From Sphingobacterium multivorum (GTDB taxonomy: Bacteria > Bacteroidota > Bacteroidia > Sphingobacteriales > Sphingobacteriaceae), in assembly GCF_900457465.1 (NCBI RefSeq), contig NZ_UAUU01000002.1:310001-374000 (forward strand): a stretch of DNA of 64,000 bases, written 5' to 3'. The notes beneath the pieces were generated by a model. The model searched no databases, was not told where the DNA came from, and saw only the letters and a program-made list of their open reading frames with translations. This document shows, piece by piece, positions 43,522-52,448 of the stretch. Position 1 is the first letter of the stretch; each line of letters begins with the position of its first letter. The translations under genes were made by a program, and so were the position numbers.

Positions 43522-44765
43522 TATCTAATTTTCAATGTTACAATAGTAAGAATGGCCAATATGATTCCTACAATAACAAAACGTGTTACAATTTTCGCTT
43601 CATGATACCCCTTCTTCTGAAAGTGATGGTGCAATGGTGACATCAAAAAGATCCGTCTACCCTCACCATATTTCTTCTTCGTGTATTTGAAATACGACAC
43701 CTGAAGAATAACCGAAAGGTTTTCCAACAGAAACACACCACACAAAATTGGGATCAATAATTCTTTCCGGATCAAAATAGCAAAGGCAGCAATAATACCG
43801 CCGATCGCTAAACTTCCCGTATCACCCATAAAAACTTGAGCAGGATACGTATTATACCATAAGAAACCTACGCAAGCGCCAACAAATGCTCCAGCGAAAA
43901 TCACGAGTTCTCCGGAATTGGGGATATACATAATATTGAGGTAATCTGAAAAGATCACGTTACCCGACACGTACGCTAAAATGGCTAAAGTAACACCAAT
44001 GATAGCGGATGTACTCGTGGCTAAACCATCGATACCGTCCGTAATATTTGCGCCGTTTGAAACTGCCGTAACGATAAAAATAACAACAACTAAAAAGACG
44101 ATAAAAGTCAGATAATCGCTCTGTAGTCCAAATATTTTAAACACCTTGGCATAATCAAACTCATTATTTTTATAAAACGGAATATTCGTCTTCGATGATT
44201 TTACGTTTTCAGCGTAGGTCTTCTCACCTGTACCTTCATTGATAACCACTTCAACAGGCTTGGTAGAGGTTGGTTTATCGACCCCTTTTCGAACTACGAT
44301 ATCTGGATGAAAGTACATCGTACAAGCAATTATTGCTCCCAAGCCAACTTGTCCAACAACTTTAAACTTACCAGCTAAGCCTTCTTTATTATGTCGAAAG
44401 ACCTTGATATAATCATCTAAAAATCCAATTGCGCCCATCCAAAGTGTTGTCACAATCATGATAATCACATAGATATTCGTCAATTTAGCAAATAACAAGG
44501 TAGGGATAAGAATACCTGCAATAATGATGATCCCACCCATTGTCGGCGTACCAGCTTTCTTTTTTTCTCCTTCAAGCCCCAAATCACGAATTGTCTCTCC
44601 AACTTGCTTATTATGCAAGAATTGAATCAATTTTCCCCCAAAAACCGTGGTAATAATCAATGAAGCGATTACAGCCATAGATGTCCTAAAAGAGATGTAT
44701 TGAAACAAACCTCCTCCAGGTATATGAATATATTCGCTAAGCCACGTAAAAAGATGGTACAACAT
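43521..44765 (-). CDS. mraY: Phospho-N-acetylmuramoyl-pentapeptide transferase
   Basis: MraY makes lipid I by moving phospho-MurNAc-pentapeptide onto undecaprenyl phosphate. The 414-residue protein has the usual ten membrane segments with [22 protein letters not shown] (the DD pair), [16 protein letters not shown] and [14 protein letters not shown] 50-residue loop (about 160-215, charged) makes it longer than the 360-residue E. coli protein; I believe this is usual in Bacteroidota. It is coupled to murD by TAATG. Confidence 0.96.
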   Translation of the reverse strand: MLYHLFTWLSEYIHIPGGGLFQYISFRTSMAVIASLIITTVFGGKLIQFLHNKQVGETIRDLGLEGEKKKAGTPTMGGIIIIAGILIPTLLFAKLTNIYVIIMIVTTLWMGAIGFLDDYIKVFRHNKEGLAGKFKVVGQVGLGAIIACTMYFHPDIVVRKGVDKPTSTKPVEVVINEGTGEKTYAENVKSSKTNIPFYKNNEFDYAKVFKIFGLQSDYLTFIVFLVVVIFIVTAVSNGANITDGIDGLATSTSAIIGVTLAILAYVSGNVIFSDYLNIMYIPNSGELVIFAGAFVGACVGFLWYNTYPAQVFMGDTGSLAIGGIIAAFAILIRKELLIPILCGVFLLENLSVILQVSYFKYTKKKYGEGRRIFLMSPLHHHFQKKGYHEAKIVTRFVIVGIILAILTIVTLKIR

Positions 44766-44769
44766 ATTT

Positions 44770-46230
44770 CTATTGTTCGTTAAATGTATTCTCTAAAACT
44801 TCTTTATCATCAAAATGATGTTTTACACCATTTATATCTTGATATTTCTCATGCCCTTTTCCTGCAACCAGGATAATATCCCCAGGATTAGCCAGCTGAT
44901 ATGCTGTCCTTATCGCTTCCTTACGATCAGCTATAGAAAGCGTCTTCGCCTTTTGGTCTGCTGCTACACCGGCTTCAATATCTTTAATAATCTGATAAGG
45001 ATCTTCTGTACGCGGATTGTCGGACGTAATCAAAAATCGATCACTATAACGCAGAGCCGCTTCAGCCATTTCAGGTCGTTTAGTTTTGTCCCGATCGCCT
45101 CCGCATCCCAATACGGTAATGATTTTTTGTTCCGGACGTCGCAATGAGCTAATGGTCTTCAACACATTTTCAACTGCGTCAGGAGTATGCGCATAGTCCA
45201 CAATTCCAAAAACACCAGAAGTCGATTTCATCGTTTCAAACCGCCCCTCTGCCCCCTTCAAGGTACTGAGTGCAGTCAATACTTTCACCGTTTCCTGCTC
45301 AAGCAAGATAGCGGCACCATAAACCGCCAAAAGGTTATATGCGTTGAAATCGCCGATCAATTTTACCCATACTTCCTGTCCATCAACACTCATCAACATA
45401 CCATCGAAATGGCTTTCGATCACCTTTGCTTTAAAATCCGCTCCAGAACGTAAGCCATAGCTTTTCCGATGTGCCACTGTATTTTGAAGCATGACCTGAC
45501 CATTTCTATCGTCAGCATTCGTCAAAGCAAAAGCATTCGCATCCAGATCGTCAAAAAACTTCTTTTTCGCTTTAATATAGTTATCAAAAGTTTTATGGAA
45601 ATCCAGGTGATCATGCGTAATGTTCGTGAATATTGCACCCGCAAACACCAAGCCTGCAATACGTTCCTGAACGACAGCATGCGAACTAACCTCCATAAAC
45701 GCATAATCACAGCCATCATCAACCATATCCCGTAACAATTTATTCAATTGAACAGGGTCTGGTGTTGTATGCGTTGCTGGTATAATCTTTGTTCCAATTT
45801 GGTTTTGTACTGTAGATAATAAGCCTACATGGTAGCCTAGCTCAGTAAACAGCTGAAACAACAATGTGGCTACTGTCGTTTTACCATTCGTACCGGTCAC
45901 CCCAACAAGTTTCAACTGCTCAGCAGGATTTTCGTAGAAATTAGCCGCAGCAACCCCTAAAGCATAAGCAGAATCAGCCACCAAGATATAAGCGACAGAG
46001 TCTAACGTCTCTTCGGGCAACTCCTCTACAATAACGGCTCTTGCTCCCGAGGTAATTGCCTTGTCTACAAACAAGTGACCATCTGTTTGAACACCCCGCA
46101 CTGCGATAAACAAACTTCCAAACTCCACTTTTCTGGAATCAAAGCACAAAGAGTGCACATCAACCTCTTCGAGGTTCCCTACAACCTGCTGTACAGGGAT
46201 AGCATGCAATACTTTTTTTAAATCCATCAT
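44770..46230 (-). CDS. murE: UDP-MurNAc-tripeptide synthetase (meso-DAP type)
   Basis: MurE adds the third residue of the stem peptide. The 486-residue protein has the P-loop VTGTNGKTT (111-119), the carbamylated-lysine region and the ATP site, and the specificity motif [10 protein letters not shown], where DNPR is diagnostic for meso-diaminopimelate rather than L-lysine. Its ATG directly follows the ftsI stop with no gap. murF is not in this cluster. Confidence 0.96.
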   Translation of the reverse strand: MMDLKKVLHAIPVQQVVGNLEEVDVHSLCFDSRKVEFGSLFIAVRGVQTDGHLFVDKAITSGARAVIVEELPEETLDSVAYILVADSAYALGVAAANFYENPAEQLKLVGVTGTNGKTTVATLLFQLFTELGYHVGLLSTVQNQIGTKIIPATHTTPDPVQLNKLLRDMVDDGCDYAFMEVSSHAVVQERIAGLVFAGAIFTNITHDHLDFHKTFDNYIKAKKKFFDDLDANAFALTNADDRNGQVMLQNTVAHRKSYGLRSGADFKAKVIESHFDGMLMSVDGQEVWVKLIGDFNAYNLLAVYGAAILLEQETVKVLTALSTLKGAEGRFETMKSTSGVFGIVDYAHTPDAVENVLKTISSLRRPEQKIITVLGCGGDRDKTKRPEMAEAALRYSDRFLITSDNPRTEDPYQIIKDIEAGVAADQKAKTLSIADRKEAIRTAYQLANPGDIILVAGKGHEKYQDINGVKHHFDDKEVLENTFNEQ

Positions 46231-48348
46231 TTACTTAAGTTCTAAATTTATCGCCGTTCCAAAAGGCAGTTTTTGCCCCGCAGCTAACGACTGTATTCCA
46301 ACTCTTCCTTTTCCCGTCACGTGCGCCTTAAATCCGGCATTCTCCACAACATATAAAGCATCCATCAAACCCATGCCAACCACATTCGGAACAATTCCTT
46401 CTTTATATTTTAAATCCATAAATGGCACGCCTCGTGTAGAGGTATCCACCTCTCCCCGGGCAATTGTATCCCAATTCACGGTATTAATTCCCAACCTATC
46501 GTACACTTTTTTACTAGCTTCCTTCGAACCCTGCAAAGTCAATGGCATTCTTCCGCCTACATTGACCGCTTTAAACGTCTTTTTCCCCTCCATTTCCATA
46601 TCGTTTGCATATACCATGTCTGCAAGTTCTTTAAACACGGGCCCTGCAATCGATGCACCATAGTATCCATTTCTCGGGTTACGGATTACCACAATAATGG
46701 AATATTTTGGATCTTCCGCAGGAAAATACCCCGCGAATGAAGATTGATATCGTCTGGCACCGTACCCCCTCGAACCATCAGCCATCTGTGCTGTACCTGT
46801 TTTACCACCAGAGCTATATAACGGACTAGCAACACTTCTACCTGTTCCTTCAGTCATAACACCTTCCATCATTCCCCTCACCTCTGCTAAAGCATGATCC
46901 GAAGCGATCTTTTCGTTAATCACTTTCGCTTGAAAGGTTTGAATAGTATTTCCTAAATGCCGAATTTCCTTAACAAATAGCGGCGCTATCAACTTTCCGT
47001 TATTTGCGACAGCATTATAAAATGTCAACGTTTGCAATGGTGTAATTTTCATTTCATAGCCGTAAGCCATCTGTACCAACGATAACCCACTCCAGCTTTT
47101 GCTTTTCGACGTTTTCACCAAAGGCACACCTTCCCCGGGAATCTGTAGATCGAGCGTCTTACCAAAACCAAAAGAATGTAGCTTTGATGTAAACTGATCC
47201 GGGTTATCTTTATAGGCTTGATATACAAACTTCGTAACACCCACATTCGACGACTCCTCAAAAGCCCTTTTCGCTGAAATTATAGACTTCTTAGGCGCAT
47301 GTGAATCACGAATCGTATGCTTATAAATTGGCCAGTTACCATTACCAATATTCACAGTTGTACTCGAGTCTATTTTCTTATCATCGATCAAAGCCAGATA
47401 AGAAGCCAACTTAAATGTTGAACCTGGATCTGCACTTTGTGCTATTGCAAGATTGAACTTTTCACGGTAGACTCCGTCTTTATCGCGCATAAAATTAGCC
47501 ACCGCACGCACCTCGCCTGTTTTCACCTCCATCATCACAACACAGCCCTCATCCGCATTACTCGTAATCATCTGCTTCTCCAGAGCCCTTTGCGCCATAT
47601 CCTGCATATTCACATCAATAGTAGAGATAATATCAGACCCATCAACCGGGGCAACCTCAATATCTTTGTTAACAGGAATCCATACCCCACCAGCAATACG
47701 CTGCATTAACCTCTTTCCGCTTCTTCCGTCGATATATTCGCCATATGCCCCTTCCAAACCAACATGAATATTTTCTTTCACATTTTTATAACCGATGGTT
47801 CTCGCAGCGAGATTGACAAAAGGTAAAATACGCTTATTCTGCCTATCTGTAATCAAACAACTTGGAAAACGTTCTTTATTGACACGTGCAGATTTAAGTA
47901 AAGGGAATTGTTTTACCCGCTTTAAATCTTGGTGTGACACATTACGTTTGAGCAACAAGTAGCGCTGCTTTTTATTCCGTGCCTGTTTTAATAATGTCAA
48001 ATACTGCCGAGATGATTTATCTTTAAAAAAATCAGCAAGTTTAATAGCCAAGGAGTCAACTTTCAAATTGAAATACTCTTCATCTTCTTCGGGAATCGCC
48101 ATTGCATCAAAACGAAGCTCATATTCAGGCACCGAAGTAGCCAATAAGCTTCCGTCATTTGAATAAATATTACCACGAGCAGCTTCCACCTCCCGTTCCT
48201 GAATAGAAAGGCTATCAGCTAAAGCTTTCCAATGCTCTCCATCGACATATTGCAACTTGGCCATTTTTCCAAATACCAAAAACGCAAGTAGTACGATAAG
48301 CCCAAAAGCAAAATAGACACGCACAAGAATCGTATTTCTGATACTCAT
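46231..48348 (-). CDS. ftsI: Division transpeptidase FtsI (PBP3) with C-terminal PASTA
   Basis: This 705-residue class B penicillin-binding protein crosslinks septal peptidoglycan. One membrane segment (about 8-28) is followed by the PBP dimerisation domain (about 50-220) and the transpeptidase domain with the nucleophile motif SADPGSTFKLASY, ESSNVGVTKFV (SxN motif) and SGGKTGTAQM (KTG). One PASTA domain (about 645-705, IVPNVVGMGLMDALYVVENAGF) closes it. The PASTA domain recalls Firmicutes PBP2x/SpoVD and is usual for Bacteroidota. It follows the ftsL-like gene by eight bases. Confidence 0.94.
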   Translation of the reverse strand: MSIRNTILVRVYFAFGLIVLLAFLVFGKMAKLQYVDGEHWKALADSLSIQEREVEAARGNIYSNDGSLLATSVPEYELRFDAMAIPEEDEEYFNLKVDSLAIKLADFFKDKSSRQYLTLLKQARNKKQRYLLLKRNVSHQDLKRVKQFPLLKSARVNKERFPSCLITDRQNKRILPFVNLAARTIGYKNVKENIHVGLEGAYGEYIDGRSGKRLMQRIAGGVWIPVNKDIEVAPVDGSDIISTIDVNMQDMAQRALEKQMITSNADEGCVVMMEVKTGEVRAVANFMRDKDGVYREKFNLAIAQSADPGSTFKLASYLALIDDKKIDSSTTVNIGNGNWPIYKHTIRDSHAPKKSIISAKRAFEESSNVGVTKFVYQAYKDNPDQFTSKLHSFGFGKTLDLQIPGEGVPLVKTSKSKSWSGLSLVQMAYGYEMKITPLQTLTFYNAVANNGKLIAPLFVKEIRHLGNTIQTFQAKVINEKIASDHALAEVRGMMEGVMTEGTGRSVASPLYSSGGKTGTAQMADGSRGYGARRYQSSFAGYFPAEDPKYSIIVVIRNPRNGYYGASIAGPVFKELADMVYANDMEMEGKKTFKAVNVGGRMPLTLQGSKEASKKVYDRLGINTVNWDTIARGEVDTSTRGVPFMDLKYKEGIVPNVVGMGLMDALYVVENAGFKAHVTGKGRVGIQSLAAGQKLPFGTAINLELK

Positions 48349-48356
48349 AACTCTTC

Positions 48357-48770
48357 CTATTTATCTTCTTTATTCTCTATAACTTCAACCTTGATCGGTG
48401 GTTCCACACGCTCTTTCAACCCCAAAGAATCGACACGTTTGGCAATTTCTGTCTGTGTAGACATTTTCATCAGTTCGGCAGAGAGAGACTTATGATCCCA
48501 GCCCAATTCCTTTACCTCTTTACTCACTTTATCGATACTCCGAATAGTTCGCTCTGCAAAATGACGATTGGAAATATACAGTAACATCAGAAAGGCAATA
48601 AAAGCTCCGAAAGGCAAGTAATGCAATATTTTATTTAACGAAAGGTCTCCAACGGTAAAAAGCGTTTTAATAAACGCTTCTGTTTCTTCCGCCTTTTCCT
48701 CGACAGTTTCTTGCAGTTCCTCCTGAACTTCTTCACTCAATTCTTTCTGTCTTATCGTATTTCTGCTCAT
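48357..48770 (-). CDS. ftsL: FtsL-like divisome protein
   Basis: A 137-residue bitopic protein. An acidic cytoplasmic part (about 1-50, many Glu) leads to one membrane segment (52-70, LPFGAFIAFLMLLYISNRHF) and a periplasmic coiled coil (about 72-125). Sequence alone would not identify it, but topology, size and position between rsmH and ftsI match FtsL, which joins FtsB/FtsQ and activates FtsWI. The long acidic N-terminus is unlike E. coli FtsL and resembles the Bacteroidota FtsL_3 family. Confidence 0.82.
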   Translation of the reverse strand: MSRNTIRQKELSEEVQEELQETVEEKAEETEAFIKTLFTVGDLSLNKILHYLPFGAFIAFLMLLYISNRHFAERTIRSIDKVSKEVKELGWDHKSLSAELMKMSTQTEIAKRVDSLGLKERVEPPIKVEVIENKEDK

Positions 48771-48785
48771 CCTCTCGCTCCATTT

Positions 48786-49700
48786 TTAAGACAAATTCAA
48801 CTTTTCAGCAATACGCAGTTTCGCACTGCGCGATCTATTATTTATCGCCAACTCTTGTGCAGATGCCGTAATTGCTTTACGGCTCAACACATGAAATGGC
48901 TTAATTTCATTTCCAAAAAAATCCTTTTCAACTTCCCCTTTAAACTTACCTTTGGCCATAAAATTCTTAACCAAACGGTCCTCCAAAGAGTGATAGGACA
49001 TCACAGCCAATCGGCCCTCAACACGGAGTACATCAACTGTCTGCAACAAAAATTCCTGCAACGCCTCCAACTCGCGATTCACTTCGATACGAAGAGCCTG
49101 AAATACCTGTGCATGGTACTTATGTTCTTTACCCTTTGGAACCATACGTTGAATCACCTCTTTCAATTCAGCAACAGTCTGGATCGGCTGTGACAAACGC
49201 GCAGTAACAATTGTTTTCGCAAGCGATTTAGCGTTCATGATTTCACCATACATACCAAAAATACGATGCAGATCCTCCTCCGAATAGGTTGCCAAAAGCG
49301 ACTTTGCATCCAAATCGCCCACCTGATCCATACGCATATCCAAGTCTGCATCAAAGCGAATAGAAAAGCCACGATCTGCAGCATCGAATTGATGCGAAGA
49401 AACACCTAGATCTGCTAAAATACCATCTACAGAACGTACACCTTCCAAACGAAGGCTATTCTTTAGAAACCTAAAGTTTTGGTGTATCAACGTAAAACGA
49501 GGATCGTCAACTGCATTTTCCAATGCATCCGGATCCTGATCAAAAGCAAACAACTTCCCCTTCGGCCCTAATCTCTTCAGAATCTCTCGAGAATGGCCAC
49601 CACCACCAAAAGTCACATCCACATAAATACCATCCGGCTTAATAGCCAAAGCATCCATGCATTCTTGTAACATTACCGGAACATGATATACATTCTCCAT
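48786..49700 (-). CDS. rsmH: 16S rRNA (cytosine(1402)-N(4))-methyltransferase
   Basis: RsmH methylates N4 of C1402 in the ribosomal P site. The 304-residue protein has YHVPVMLQECMDAL, the SAM site YVDVTFGGGGHSREIL, LADLGVSSHQFDAADRGFSIRFDADLDMRMDQ and the C-terminal SYHSLEDRLVKNFM. I chose the ATG at 49700 (MENVYHVPVML), because the longer frame starts with TTG and overlaps mraZ. It follows the mraZ stop by four bases. Confidence 0.95.
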   Translation of the reverse strand: MENVYHVPVMLQECMDALAIKPDGIYVDVTFGGGGHSREILKRLGPKGKLFAFDQDPDALENAVDDPRFTLIHQNFRFLKNSLRLEGVRSVDGILADLGVSSHQFDAADRGFSIRFDADLDMRMDQVGDLDAKSLLATYSEEDLHRIFGMYGEIMNAKSLAKTIVTARLSQPIQTVAELKEVIQRMVPKGKEHKYHAQVFQALRIEVNRELEALQEFLLQTVDVLRVEGRLAVMSYHSLEDRLVKNFMAKGKFKGEVEKDFFGNEIKPFHVLSRKAITASAQELAINNRSRSAKLRIAEKLNLS

Positions 49701-49704
49701 ACGC

Positions 49705-50166
49705 TTATAGTCCAAAATTAATATCTCCCATTACCTCCGCAGCCAAAGATGATATATCCTCTACACCGCCATCACCCATCAATTCCTCATACCCTTCTTT
49801 TGACCAAACCTCAATCTTATTAAACTGACAAGCCAAAACCAGCTCAGTGCTTATTCCTGCAAATTCCAGCAAACTTTTGGGTAACAAAACACGACCCGCA
49901 GCATCCAATGTCAATTCCGTAGCGCCACGCGTAAAAGCACGGACAAACGCCCGAACTTTAGGATCGAATTGATTCAATTTCGCCAGTTTAGCCGTCATCA
50001 AATCCCACTCTTCTCTTGGATAAAATACAAGATGTTTCTCAAAACCGCGATTCACCACAAGACCATCCCGCTCTACATGAGGCATTTGCCTCTTGAGCGC
50101 AGCTGGTAACACCATTCTTCCTTTGGCGTCTAACTTGCATTCGAATTCTCCGATCAACTGAGTCAT
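49705..50166 (-). CDS. mraZ: Transcriptional regulator MraZ
   Basis: MraZ represses its own dcw cluster in E. coli. The 153-residue protein has two AbrB-like swapped-hairpin halves: GEFECKLDAKGRMVLPAALKRQMP (5-28) and TELTLDAAGRVLLPKSLLEFAGI (about 82-104), each with the D-x(K/A)GR core. It opens the cluster; its upstream region contains the 10-bp AGTGGG repeats expected of a MraZ operator. Confidence 0.95.
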   Translation of the reverse strand: MTQLIGEFECKLDAKGRMVLPAALKRQMPHVERDGLVVNRGFEKHLVFYPREEWDLMTAKLAKLNQFDPKVRAFVRAFTRGATELTLDAAGRVLLPKSLLEFAGISTELVLACQFNKIEVWSKEGYEELMGDGGVEDISSLAAEVMGDINFGL

Positions 50167-50196
50167 GTCGTCAATTATCCTATTCTAATTTAAATG

Positions 50197-50230
50197 TAAA
50201 AGTATACACTTTCTCCCACTTTCCCCCACT
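50197..50230 (-). promoter_or_regulatory. MraZ-type operator and mraZ -7 element
   Basis: On the minus strand AGTGGGGGAA, AGTGGGAGAA and AGTGTATACT follow each other at exact 10-bp spacing (50230 to 50201). They run into TACTTTTA (50197-50204), one base off the -7 consensus, 30 bases before the mraZ ATG. Direct TGGG repeats one helical turn apart are the known MraZ-binding pattern. Confidence 0.75.
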
Positions 50231-50243
50231 TTATAACATAAAA

Positions 50244-50255
50244 AAGTTTTCCACA
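50244..50255 (+). promoter_or_regulatory. AAGTTTTCCACA motif upstream of mraZ
   Basis: An exact copy of the 12-bp motif found three times between ftsA and ftsZ, 14 bases beyond the mraZ operator. Its core is one base away from a DnaA box. Confidence 0.5.
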
Positions 50256-50458
50256 TCAACAAATCGCTACAACAAACAGAAGTCGACTTCAAAAAAAACA
50301 CATGTAAAACCTTATTTACAAGCAGTTAAAAGCCAATTTTCCTGAAAAATAAGCTATTACGCCAGAAGTGATTTTTTGCTCTTTTTTTTATCAAAATCAG
50401 CAATGAATTGTAAAAATTTCCTCTTTAGAAATTTAATTTTAGCCAATTTTTGCCCCAA

Positions 50459-50519
50459 AAGGGGGCAAAGTGGGAGGAGTCAAAAACAGAAACAAAAGAT
50501 GTGGCAGAAAGTGGGAGAA
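50459..50519 (+). promoter_or_regulatory. Two MraZ-like repeat pairs facing aspS
   Basis: On the plus strand AAGGGGGCAA-AGTGGGAGGA (50459-50478) and TGTGGCAGAA-AGTGGGAGAA (50500-50519) are each tandem 10-bp units; the two AGTGGG copies lie 41 bp apart. AGTGGGAGAA is identical to the central mraZ operator unit. They lie 50-110 bases before the aspS -7 element, in the opposite orientation to the mraZ copies. Confidence 0.6.
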
Positions 50520-50568
50520 GGCTCCTCAAATAACCTGAACAGAATTCGTTATTGTCGAGTAAAACCAA

Positions 50569-50576
50569 TAATTTTG
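50569..50576 (+). promoter_or_regulatory. -7 promoter element of aspS
   Basis: TAATTTTG (TAnnTTTG), 25 bases before the ATG. No clear -33 TTG at standard spacing. Confidence 0.5.
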
Positions 50577-50601
50577 CGTCAAATATAATTTTCATAACGA
50601 T

Positions 50602-52351
50602 ATGCACAGAACACACACTTGTGGAGAATTAACACTAGCTGACTTAGGGAAAACGGTTACCCTAAGTGGATGGGTTCAAAAATCGCGCGATTTGGGCGGT
50701 ATGACTTTCATCGATGTTAGAGACCGATATGGTATCACACAATTAACGTTCAATGCAGATGATGATGCGTCCTTGCGCGCAAGTGCCCGTGAGCTCGGAA
50801 GAGAATATGTCATCAAGGTAACTGGAGAAGTTATCGAACGCTCTAATAAAAATGCTAAAATCTCCACTGGAGATATTGAAATCAAGGTTTCAAATCTTGA
50901 AATATTAAATGCCGCTAAATTACCTCCTTTTACAATAGAAGATGAAACAGATGGTGGTGATGATATCAGAATGAAGTTCAGATACCTGGATTTACGTCGT
51001 AATCCTGTACGTGAGAACCTAATTTTACGTCATAAGACCTCTCAAGAGGTACGCCGTTATCTTGACTCCCAAAACTTTCTGGAAGTAGAAACCCCCTATC
51101 TGATCAAATCAACTCCAGAGGGAGCACGCGACTTTGTCGTACCTTCCCGTATGAATCCTGGAGAATTTTATGCGTTACCACAATCCCCACAAACCTTCAA
51201 ACAATTATTGATGGTTTCAGGTTTTGATCGCTATTTCCAAATTGTAAAATGTTTCCGTGATGAAGATTTGCGTGCAGACCGTCAACCAGAGTTCACGCAA
51301 ATAGACTGTGAAATGTCTTTTGTAGAACAGGAAGATGTGTTAAATATCTTTGAAGGTCTTGCAAAACATATCTTCAAAACAATCAAGGGAATTGACCTAG
51401 GTACCGTTCCACGTATGACTTACGCAGATGCGATGCGCCTATATGGATCAGACAAACCAGATATCCGTTTTGGAATGCAGTTTGTCGAACTAAACGACGT
51501 TGCCAAAGGAAAAGGTTTCCCTGTATTTGATGCAGCGGAGCTAGTGGTTGGTATCAACGCGGAAAATTGCGCGCATTACACCAGGAAACAACTGGATGCA
51601 TTGACAGATTTTATCAAGCGTCCACAGATTGGCGCAACAGGCTTGGTATATGCGCGTGTGAATGAAGACGGTTCAGTGAAGTCGTCCGTTGATAAATTTT
51701 TCACACCAGAACAACTGTCGGCAATTGCAGAAGCGTTCCACGCGAAACCTGGCGACCTATTGTTAATTATGGCTGGTGGAACAGACAAAGTTCGCAAACA
51801 ACTCAATGAATTACGCCTTGAAGTTGCGTCACAACTTGGTTCCGCAACAAAGAAACCTTTGCTCCATTATGGGTTGTTGATTTTCCACTATTGGAATGGG
51901 ACGAAGAAAGTGGCCGTTTCCATGCCATGCATCATCCATTCACATCTCCAAAACCGGAAGACATCCCACTTTTAGATACCAATCCTGGAGAAGTAAGGGC
52001 AAATGCCTATGACTTTGTATTAAACGGTGTAGAAGTAGGCGGTGGATCAATCCGTATCCATGACAGAGACCTTCAATCGCTCATGTTCAAACATTTGGGA
52101 TTCAGTCCTGAAGAAGCAAAAAAACAATTTGGATTCCTGATGGAAGCCTTTACCTATGGGGCTCCCCCACACGGCGGATTGGCTTTTGGCTTTGACCGAC
52201 TCGTATCCTTATTGGCAGGTTTAGATTCCATCCGCGACGTGATTGCCTTCCCAAAAACAACTCGGGAAGAGATGTTATGATTGACGCACCGTCAACCATT
52301 CACCAAGAGCAACTGGACGAGCTAAGCTTAAATATTGCGATAAAAGCATAA
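50602..52351 (+). CDS. aspS: Aspartyl-tRNA synthetase (two frameshifts)
   Basis: AspS charges tRNA-Asp. The anticodon-binding OB fold (about 1-105, [34 protein letters not shown]) and the class II core ([53 protein letters not shown]) are in the first frame. Near 51840 one T is missing: GGTTTCCGC would restore [22 protein letters not shown]. The second frame carries [14 protein letters not shown] and [14 protein letters not shown]. Near 52253-52257 one A is missing; restoring it gives [19 protein letters not shown] and the natural end at 52351. The corrected protein has 583 residues, the normal length. AspS is essential, so assembly deletions are likely. Confidence 0.92.
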
Positions 52352-52397
52352 ATTATTTAACTCGATTTTCGAGAAACAATTTATTAACAGTATATTT

Positions 52398-52428
52398 AAA
52401 AGTTGGTAATTTTTACCAACTTTTTTTT
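52398..52428 (+). terminator. Rho-independent terminator of aspS
   Basis: AAAAGTTGGTAA pairs with TTACCAACTTTT around a T-rich loop and ends in a T8 run. It lies 46 bases after the corrected aspS stop, supporting that end. Confidence 0.85.
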
Positions 52429-52448
52429 GTGAAAAATTAGCAGATTAG

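Larger units (their letters stand above)
50167..50601. other. 435-bp divergent regulatory region between mraZ and aspS
   Basis: The region holds the mraZ operator, one DnaA-box-like motif, two further repeat pairs facing aspS and the aspS -7 element. No coding frame is convincing. On the plus strand a few short frames occur but have no family resemblance. Confidence 0.6.

Noticed and set aside
50602..52351. aspS as a real pseudogene
   Set aside because: Both breaks are one-base losses at short homopolymers and the rest of the frame is perfectly conserved; the enzyme is essential.
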